From: Bacteroidota bacterium
Lineage (GTDB): Bacteria > Bacteroidota > Bacteroidia > Flavobacteriales > Flavobacteriaceae
DNA length: 41,907 nucleotides
NCBI GenBank assembly: GCA_027620655.1
Contig: JAQCDS010000010.1
Coordinates: 1 to 41,907, forward strand
Reading direction: 5' to 3'
Shown: positions 36,388-41,907 of the stretch, in pieces
Position numbering within the stretch: position 1 is the first letter of the stretch
Layout of the letters: each line of letters begins with the position of its first letter
Made by a program: the position numbers and the translations under genes
Notes under the pieces: model-generated
Database searches by the model: none
What the model was told of the DNA's origin: nothing
What the model saw: only the letters and a program-made list of their open reading frames with translations

Positions 36388-37665
36388 ATGTTTCTAGCTT
36401 TCAATCGTCTTAAATCTTTTTGTTTTGTCTTTTTTTTGTTTATTTCTTTAAAGGCCTTTGCAAGTTATATCTTAATTCCAATGGATGCAAAATCGCAATC
36501 CAATCACCTAAAAGCTTATGGCATTACGTATTGGGTACTGAGTCAAAATCAAAATGTAAAGTGGTTATTAAATTACAGGGGAGGTGCATTTTTGATGCTG
36601 AGTTCAGAACGTATAAAAAGAGAATGCCTGATTCGTGGTGTTTCTTATGAACTCATGAGTGATTCTAAAACTGCTGCAATTCTTGAAGAAATTAGCAGTC
36701 CTAGTAAAAATATGGATGCTGTTGTTTTAGAAAAAGCACCAAAAATTGCGGTATATTCACCTAGTGGAAAGCAACCTTGGGACGATGCGGTAACCTTAGT
36801 GTTAACCTATGCAGAAATTCCCTATGATGTAGTTTATGACACTGAAGTGCTAAATGATGGGCTATTATTGTATGATTGGCTACATCTTCATCATGAGGAT
36901 TTTACAGGACAATATGGAAAATTCTATAGAGCCTATCGCAATGCAGCGTGGTATATCGAACAGCAACAAAATGCTGAAGCACTTGCACAAGAATTGGGAT
37001 ATGCAAAAGTATCTGATGCAAAACTTGCAGTTGCTCAAAAAATTAAAGACTATGTTTTGGGAGGTGGATTCATGTTTGCCATGTGTAGTGCCACCGATAG
37101 TTTTGATATTGCTTTGGCAGCAGAACAATTAGATATTTGTGAACCCATGTTCGACGGCGATGGGACAACCCCAATTTATCAAGCGCAACTCGATTTTTCA
37201 AATACTTTTGCGTTTAAAGAATTTATTATTGAACGCGACCCAAATGTGTACGAATTTTCGTCAATCGATCAAACCAATGTACGCCAGATTAAAAAAGAAG
37301 TTGATTATTTCGCTTTAATGGAATACTCTGCAAAATGGGATCCCATACCCACCATGCTCAATCAAAATCATACCGCACTCGTTAAAGGATTTATGGGACA
37401 AACAACGGCCTACACACGCTCACAAATAAAATCCAATGTTTTGATTTTGGGCGAAAATAAAATCAACAATGAAGCACGCTATATTCATGGTATTAAGGGC
37501 AAAGGATTTTTTACATTTTACGGCGGACACGACCCTGAGGATTATACCCATAGAGTAGGGGATCCCAAAACAGAATTAGAACTTCACCCGACCTCTCCAG
37601 GATATAGATTGATTCTTAACAATGTTTTGTTTCCAGCAGCTAAAAAGAAAAAACAAAAAACCTAA
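36388..37665 (+). CDS. Exported Bacteroidota protein of unknown function ('asparagine synthetase B' by misnaming)
   Basis: The 425-residue protein has a signal peptide (ending LKAFAS) and matches a family often labelled asparagine synthetase B. It has no N-terminal Cys nucleophile or ATP-pyrophosphatase domain, so that name is not supported. The middle part looks like a class I amidotransferase/DJ-1 fold: KIAVYSPSGKQPWDDAV, then GGGFMFAMCSATDSFD with Cys233 at a nucleophile elbow, and a later FTFYGGHDPEDYTHR with His381. An exported Cys-His hydrolase or amidotransferase is a reasonable guess only. It follows dnaB by 9 bases and ends in a basic KKKKQKT tail. Confidence 0.8.
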   Translation: MFLAFNRLKSFCFVFFLFISLKAFASYILIPMDAKSQSNHLKAYGITYWVLSQNQNVKWLLNYRGGAFLMLSSERIKRECLIRGVSYELMSDSKTAAILEEISSPSKNMDAVVLEKAPKIAVYSPSGKQPWDDAVTLVLTYAEIPYDVVYDTEVLNDGLLLYDWLHLHHEDFTGQYGKFYRAYRNAAWYIEQQQNAEALAQELGYAKVSDAKLAVAQKIKDYVLGGGFMFAMCSATDSFDIALAAEQLDICEPMFDGDGTTPIYQAQLDFSNTFAFKEFIIERDPNVYEFSSIDQTNVRQIKKEVDYFALMEYSAKWDPIPTMLNQNHTALVKGFMGQTTAYTRSQIKSNVLILGENKINNEARYIHGIKGKGFFTFYGGHDPEDYTHRVGDPKTELELHPTSPGYRLILNNVLFPAAKKKKQKT

Positions 37666-37723
37666 ATTGGAACTTAATTTCATTTTTTTTCTATTTCTGT
37701 ATTAATTCATACCCTAAATCATT

Positions 37724-38011
37724 ATGCAAAATTACACTTCTTTTCAAAAAAAAGTCAAATCACAAAGCCGTATTGTCCAGTCTAGTGAACACTTTAAAGT
37801 TACCTTAGTGACACTACTACCAGGAGCAGTATTGGAAAAACATATTATTCCAGTAAGAGCAAAAATCTTTGTTGTAAAAGGTGCCATAGAGTACCGTTCT
37901 TTGAGAGAAATAAAAGTAATTCACCATTTGGGAGAATACAATATCCCTAAGAATGAAATTCACCAAGTTACTGCAAAAGAAGGAGCAGAATTTTTACTTA
38001 TATTGGGCTAA
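37724..38011 (+). CDS. Small cupin-like protein
   Basis: The 95-residue protein is one cupin barrel: LLPGAVLEKHIIPVRAKIFVVKGAIEYRS for motif 1 and GEYNIPKNEIHQVTAKEGAEFLLILG for motif 2. The first motif keeps a single His and the second has IHQV, so metal binding is possible but incomplete. The next gene, a truncated haemoglobin, starts 6 bases later, so the pair is probably co-expressed. The ligand is unknown. Confidence 0.75.
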   Translation: MQNYTSFQKKVKSQSRIVQSSEHFKVTLVTLLPGAVLEKHIIPVRAKIFVVKGAIEYRSLREIKVIHHLGEYNIPKNEIHQVTAKEGAEFLLILG

Positions 38012-38017
38012 AAAAGA

Positions 38018-38401
38018 ATGCAAAAAAAAGATATTTCCACTCCAGAGGACATAAAAATAGTGGTGGATGCATTTTATAATGACGTCAAATCAGATACTGT
38101 GATTGGTTATTTTTTCACAGATGTTGCAAAAGTAGATTGGAATGAACATTTACCCAAAATGTATAAATTTTGGGAATTTGCACTTTTGGGTACCACTGTT
38201 TACAAGGGCAACCCCATGATCAAGCACACCACATTAAATGCAAAGGAACCTTTAATCAAATCTCATTTTGAACGCTGGACAGAACTGTGGGAAGCCACCA
38301 TTGACAAGTACTATGAAGGAGAAATTGCCAATCGTGCTAAAGAACGAGGACAATTGATGAAAACTGTTATGTTGGTAAAAATAGAGCAGATTAACCAATA
38401 A
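38018..38401 (+). CDS. Group III truncated haemoglobin
   Basis: The 127-residue haem protein shows the group III pattern: FYNDVKSDTVIGYFFTDV, MYKFWEFALLGTTVYKGNPM and the proximal-His helix SHFERWTELWEATIDKYYEG, followed by ANRAKERGQLM. Group III globins bind O2 or NO and may handle NO or redox stress; the exact role is unsettled. It forms a pair with the upstream cupin gene and ends at a hairpin shared with the convergent rplT gene. Confidence 0.92.
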   Translation: MQKKDISTPEDIKIVVDAFYNDVKSDTVIGYFFTDVAKVDWNEHLPKMYKFWEFALLGTTVYKGNPMIKHTTLNAKEPLIKSHFERWTELWEATIDKYYEGEIANRAKERGQLMKTVMLVKIEQINQ

Positions 38402-38431
38402 AAAAACCCACTCAAAACAGAGTGGGCTTTT
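38401..38431. terminator. Bidirectional terminator between globin and rplT
   Basis: CCCACTC and GAGTGGG pair around loop AAAACA. An A-run on the left gives a good T-run for leftward transcripts (rplT); the rightward side has CTTTTAT. Confidence 0.8.
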
Positions 38432-38467
38432 ATAAGCGAATAATAGGTTGTTAATCAGGCAGTTGCC

Positions 38468-38812
38468 TTATTTAATTTTATTTACAATAGCTTCAAAAGC
38501 TTTAGGGTCATTCATGGCTAAGTCGGCCAAAACCTTACGGTTCAGGTCAATATTATTAGCTTTTAGTTTTCCCATAAATTGTGAATAAGACAATCCGTGT
38601 AGTCTTGCACCGGCATTGATACGCATAATCCAAAGCGCACGGAAAGTTCTTTTCTTATTTCTACGATCTCTATAAGCATAAAGCATGGCTTTGTCTACTG
38701 CATTTTTTGCAACAGTCCATACATTTTTGCGACGCCCAAAATAGCCTTTAGCTTGTTTTAGGACTTTTTTTCTTCGGGCTCTTTTGGCCACTGAATTTAC
38801 TGATCTTGGCAT
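38468..38812 (-). CDS. rplT: Ribosomal protein L20
   Basis: The 114-residue 50S protein has the basic start [28 protein letters not shown] and the usual C-terminal globular part. In other bacteria it also represses its own operon by binding the mRNA ahead of rpmI. It is the last gene of the infC-rpmI-rplT run, 97 bases after rpmI. Confidence 0.98.
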   Translation of the reverse strand: MPRSVNSVAKRARRKKVLKQAKGYFGRRKNVWTVAKNAVDKAMLYAYRDRRNKKRTFRALWIMRINAGARLHGLSYSQFMGKLKANNIDLNRKVLADLAMNDPKAFEAIVNKIK

Positions 38813-38909
38813 AGTGTTTCTTTTTTTTGTAGTTGGCGTTCCGAGGTTATTTCAGAATCTTTAAATTAGCCAAACTCCATGGTTAAAAATTAATGTTACC
38901 TAATTACTC

Positions 38910-39107
38910 TTATTTTAAGCGTAATTGTTGTTTGATGTTGGCCGCATCACTTTCATGTACCAAAGTACTGTGTGTGAGGGCAAGCTTACGTTTTTTAGAC
39001 TTCTTCGTTAGAATGTGACTTTTAAACGCATGCTTTCTTTTGATTTTTCCAGAGCCAGTTAGCTTAAAGCGTTTTTTGGCACTAGATTTTGTTTTCATTT
39101 TTGGCAT
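38910..39107 (-). CDS. rpmI: Ribosomal protein L35
   Basis: The 65-residue 50S protein starts [30 protein letters not shown], the family pattern. It lies 33 bases after infC and upstream of rplT in the standard order. Confidence 0.98.
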   Translation of the reverse strand: MPKMKTKSSAKKRFKLTGSGKIKRKHAFKSHILTKKSKKRKLALTHSTLVHESDAANIKQQLRLK

Positions 39108-39140
39108 GTTCTGCTTTTTATTTAGTTATTCGCTATTATT

Positions 39141-39695
39141 CTATTTTTTGATTGGTGCAATAAACATAATCATTCGTTTACCTTCCAATTTTGGCATTTG
39201 TTCTACTTTTCCAAACTCCTCTAAATCTTGTGCTAAACGCAACAATAAAATTTGACCTTGTTCTTTAAAAATTATAGAACGTCCTTTAAAAAATACAAAT
39301 GCTTTTAATTTTGCTCCTTCTTTCAAAAACTTTTCGGCATGTTTTTTCTTGAAGTTATAATCGTGATCATCTGTATTGGGTCCAAAACGTATTTCCTTTA
39401 CCACAACTTTGGCAGCTTTGGATTTTAACGTTTTTTCTCGTTTCTTTTGTTCATAAAGAAACTTTTTGTAATCCATAACTTTACATACTGGAGGAACAGC
39501 TTTTGGAGAAATTTCTACAAGATCTAAACCTTGTTCGTCTGCTATGGCTAGAGCCGCTGAGAGTTTATAAACTCCAATTTCTACGTTATCTCCAACTAAG
39601 CGCAGTTCTTCAGAAGTAATTTTTCTGTTGATGCGGTGCTTGTCTTCACTAATGACCCGCATTGGGCCTTTGCTTCTTCTTCTACGTATTGCTAT
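39141..39695 (-). CDS. infC: Translation initiation factor IF-3, probable AUA start
   Basis: The core ([49 protein letters not shown] and the C-domain [24 protein letters not shown]) is clear IF-3. The first ATG in frame is at 39662, but the frame runs open upstream and encodes a basic IRRRRSKGP segment that fits the usual IF-3 N-terminus. There is no ATG, GTG or TTG before the in-frame stop at 39713; candidate starts are ATA at 39695 (giving MAIRRRR...) or ATA at 39689. A non-canonical start is the known device for IF-3 self-control (AUU in E. coli). With the 39695 start the protein has 184 residues. It follows thrS by 21 bases. Confidence 0.9.
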   Translation of the reverse strand: MAIRRRRSKGPMRVISEDKHRINRKITSEELRLVGDNVEIGVYKLSAALAIADEQGLDLVEISPKAVPPVCKVMDYKKFLYEQKKREKTLKSKAAKVVVKEIRFGPNTDDHDYNFKKKHAEKFLKEGAKLKAFVFFKGRSIIFKEQGQILLLRLAQDLEEFGKVEQMPKLEGKRMIMFIAPIKK

Positions 39696-39716
39696 GGCTT
39701 TATTTTTTAGTTAAAC

Positions 39717-41657
39717 TTAAAATTGTTTTAAGGTTTTGTTTATTTCATCCTCAATGATTTTTGAAAATTCAGCAACACTAAGTGTTCCTAAATCATCGCC
39801 GCCATGTTGACGCACAGAGAGGGTTTCTGTTTGTTCCTCTTGTTCACCAACAATAATCATGAAAGGTATTTTTTTCACTTCGGCGTCCCGAATTTTCTTA
39901 CCCATCGTTTCATTCCTATTGTCAATGAGGGCGCGAATTTCGTTATTTTCTAACAAATTTAAAACTTTTTCGGCGTATTTCTCATATTTTTCACTGATTG
40001 TCAAAATTGTAACTTGCTCTGGCATGAGCCAAAGTGGGAAATTTCCACCGGTATGTTCCAATAAAATGGCTACAAAACGTTCCATACTTCCAAAAGGAGC
40101 ACGATGAATCATTATGGGTCTATGGAGTTCATTATCAGAACCTTTGTAAGTCAAATCAAAGCGTTCAGGTAAAGTATAATCCACTTGAATCGTTCCTAAT
40201 TGCCAACTTCTTCCAAGAGCATCTTTCACCATAAAGTCTAGCTTTGGTCCATAAAATGCAGCTTCTCCAGATTCAATCACATAATCTAATCCTTTATCTT
40301 TTGCAGCATTGATGATGGCTCGTTCTGCTTTTTCCCAATTGTCTACAGATCCAATATATTTTTCTGGTGTTTCCAAATCTCGAACAGAAACTTGAGCAGT
40401 AAAGTTTTCAAATCCTAAAGAACCAAAAACATGCAACACTAAATCAATAACATTCTTAAATTCTTGATCCAACTGATCTGGCGTACAAAAAATATGCGCA
40501 TCGTCTTGCGTAAATCCACGGACTCGTGTGAGTCCATGTAATTCGCCACTTTGTTCATATCTATATACGGTTCCAAACTCTGCATAGCGTTTTGGTAATT
40601 CTTTATAACTGAATGGCTTAGCGTTGTAAATCTCGCAATGATGAGGGCAATTCATGGGTTTAAGTAAAAACTCTTCTTCATCTTTTGGAGTTTTTATAGA
40701 TTGAAAACTATCCTCTCCATATTTTTCATAATGCCCAGAAGTTACATACAATTCTTTTTGACCAATATGAGGTGTGACCACCATTTCGTATCCTGCTTTG
40801 ATTTGAGCTTTTTTTAAGAAATCTTCCAATCTATAACGCAAGGCAGCACCATTTGGCAACCATAAAGGTAACCCTTGTCCTACTTTCTTCGAAAACGTAA
40901 ACAATTCTAGTTGTTTTCCTAACTTTCTGTGGTCACGTTTTTTAGCTTCTTCAAGTAACTCCAAATACTCTTTTAGCTCTTTTTGTTTTGGAAAAGAAGT
41001 ACCATAGACACGAGTCAGCTGTTTGTTATTTTCATCGCCTCTCCAGTAAGCACCAGCAACACTCAATATTTTGACAGCTTTAATAATCCCTGTATTTGGA
41101 ATATGTCCACCACGACACAAATCTGTAAATGAAGAATGATCGCAAAAAGTAATATCACCATCAGTCAGATTTTCAATCAATTCTACTTTATATTCGTTGC
41201 CTTCTCCTTTGTATTTATCTAATGCATCGGCTTTAGAAACAGACTTCATTTTAAAATCGTGTTTTCCTCTAGCAATTTCCAACATTTTATCTTCAATGGT
41301 TTTGAAGTCTTTATCAGAAATAGAATTATCACCCAAATCTACATCATAATAAAATCCATTTTCAATAGCAGGACCAATCGATAATTTTACACCAGGATAC
41401 AACGCTTCCAGCGCTTGCGCTAAAACATGAGAACTAGAATGCCAAAACGCTTTTTTTCCATTGTCATCTTTCCATGTATATAGAACAAGATTTCCATCAG
41501 ATTCCAAAACAGTTGAAGTTTCAACTACCTTTTCATTATAAGACGCCGAAATCACATTGCGTGCAAATCCTTCGCTAATATCTTTAGCGACATCCATTAC
41601 CGTCAAACACTCATTATATGAGCGAACACTTCCATCTGGTAAAGTAATATGTATCAT
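39717..41657 (-). CDS. thrS: Threonyl-tRNA synthetase
   Basis: This 646-residue class II synthetase charges tRNA-Thr. It has an N-terminal TGS domain (about 1-60), an editing domain with HSSSHVLAQAL and the later Cys in DLCRGGHIP, the catalytic core with MNCPHHCEIY (zinc Cys and motif), TRVRGFTQDDAHIF, and a C-terminal anticodon-binding domain (QVTILTISEKYEKYAEKV). It heads the thrS-infC-rpmI-rplT cluster and has a clean promoter 20-50 bases upstream. No T-box or long structured leader is present; the predicted leader is only about 13 bases. Confidence 0.97.
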   Translation of the reverse strand: MIHITLPDGSVRSYNECLTVMDVAKDISEGFARNVISASYNEKVVETSTVLESDGNLVLYTWKDDNGKKAFWHSSSHVLAQALEALYPGVKLSIGPAIENGFYYDVDLGDNSISDKDFKTIEDKMLEIARGKHDFKMKSVSKADALDKYKGEGNEYKVELIENLTDGDITFCDHSSFTDLCRGGHIPNTGIIKAVKILSVAGAYWRGDENNKQLTRVYGTSFPKQKELKEYLELLEEAKKRDHRKLGKQLELFTFSKKVGQGLPLWLPNGAALRYRLEDFLKKAQIKAGYEMVVTPHIGQKELYVTSGHYEKYGEDSFQSIKTPKDEEEFLLKPMNCPHHCEIYNAKPFSYKELPKRYAEFGTVYRYEQSGELHGLTRVRGFTQDDAHIFCTPDQLDQEFKNVIDLVLHVFGSLGFENFTAQVSVRDLETPEKYIGSVDNWEKAERAIINAAKDKGLDYVIESGEAAFYGPKLDFMVKDALGRSWQLGTIQVDYTLPERFDLTYKGSDNELHRPIMIHRAPFGSMERFVAILLEHTGGNFPLWLMPEQVTILTISEKYEKYAEKVLNLLENNEIRALIDNRNETMGKKIRDAEVKKIPFMIIVGEQEEQTETLSVRQHGGDDLGTLSVAEFSKIIEDEINKTLKQF

Positions 41658-41676
41658 AAAATTATTATATGGAGGG

Positions 41677-41707
41677 CAAATATAAGTTTATATCTATTCT
41701 AAAACAA
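41677..41707 (-). promoter_or_regulatory. Promoter of the thrS cluster
   Basis: On the minus strand, TTG (41707-41705) and TATATTTG (41684-41677) are 20 bases apart. Transcription should start near 41670. Confidence 0.78.
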
Positions 41708-41842
41708 TAGCACATTATATAAGACAAATTATTTTTTACGCTTATAGTTGATGTAATTGCCTCATTATAAGTGTTTTATGTTATTTGGTATAGATGCTAA
41801 AAAAAACTTTCCCACTTTTTTTCAAAATTAATACAAAAAGTA

Positions 41843-41873
41843 TTGTGGTTGTAGGAAAAGGGTTTTATATTTG
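41843..41873 (+). promoter_or_regulatory. Promoter for a gene beyond the right edge
   Basis: TTG (41843-41845) and TATATTTG (41866-41873) are 20 bases apart, with CACCCGC after it. This form often precedes tRNA or other stable RNA genes in the phylum; the target lies outside the window. Confidence 0.7.
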
Positions 41874-41879
41874 CACCCG

Positions 41880-41901
41880 CTTTGCGTATGAGTGCGCAAA
41901 G
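41880..41901 (+). other. Leader hairpin at the predicted transcript start
   Basis: CTTTGCG (41880-41886) and CGCAAAG (41895-41901) pair around an 8-base loop. The stem begins at about +1 of the promoter at 41843-41873, so the RNA would start with a hairpin. Confidence 0.5.
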
Positions 41902-41907
41902 TTTTGA

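Noticed and set aside
36388-37665. Asparagine synthetase B as a functional call
   Set aside because: There is no N-terminal nucleophile Cys, no glutaminase domain of that class and no ATP-pyrophosphatase motif, and the protein has a signal peptide.
1-41907. Mobile element, prophage, CRISPR array or defence island
   Set aside because: No transposase, integrase, phage gene, regularly spaced short repeat or known defence domain was seen; gene content and base composition are even across the window.

Overview
The window is a piece of a marine-type Flavobacteriaceae (Bacteroidota) chromosome. The DNA is AT-rich. Promoters follow the Bacteroidota pattern (TTG, about 20 bases, TAnnTTTG), and ribosome binding sites of the Shine-Dalgarno type are not evident. 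Lineage markers include a type IX secretion (T9SS) type B adhesin with a PorP/SprF partner, a T9SS type A sorting domain, split transketolase genes, a zeaxanthin-type carotenoid cluster and a protein family usually filed as 'asparagine synthetase B'. I see no insertion sequence, prophage, CRISPR array or genomic island. The content is mostly housekeeping with some accessory surface functions.

Layout. 1-5346: the 3' part of a giant secreted repeat protein (six PKD-like units, seven SprB-like units, a PKD domain and a gliding-type C-terminal domain), then its PorP/SprF-like partner. 5384-8472: an HMG-CoA-lyase-like gene convergent with a FecA-like TonB-dependent receptor; the receptor promoter is flanked by two copies of a 23-bp palindrome. 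8668-15345: guaB, a three-gene periplasmic foldase operon (two-domain PpiC protein, lipoprotein, SurA-like protein) and a MoxR ATPase. 15428-17692: aconitase. 17753-18454: a small secreted protein whose T9SS sorting domain is cut by one stop codon. 18599-23055: a leftward carotenoid cluster, crtY, crtZ, crtB, crtI, headed by a MerR/B12 (CarH-like) regulator that keeps the cobalamin-binding residues. 23125-23332: tRNA-Leu(GAG) and tRNA-Lys(TTT). 23461-26005: shikimate kinase, PyrR-like phosphoribosyltransferase, Hsp15-like S4 protein and a surface-type FKBP lipoprotein. 26075-27889: split transketolase. 28057-33665: LTA-synthase-like sulfatase, CX5R phosphatase, Tgt, LptF/G permease and an EamA transporter. 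33727-38401: accA, dnaB, an exported protein of unknown function, a cupin and a group III truncated haemoglobin. 38468-41657: the leftward thrS-infC-rpmI-rplT translation cluster. The right end carries a strong promoter and leader hairpin for a gene outside the window.

The best leads are the paired palindromes at the TonB receptor promoter, the nonsense codon inside the T9SS sorting signal, infC with a probable AUA start, a Tgt without its zinc cysteines, the CarH-like light/B12 control of carotenoid genes, and the exported amidotransferase-like unknown after dnaB. No single locus is convincingly an undescribed defence-type or mobile system.
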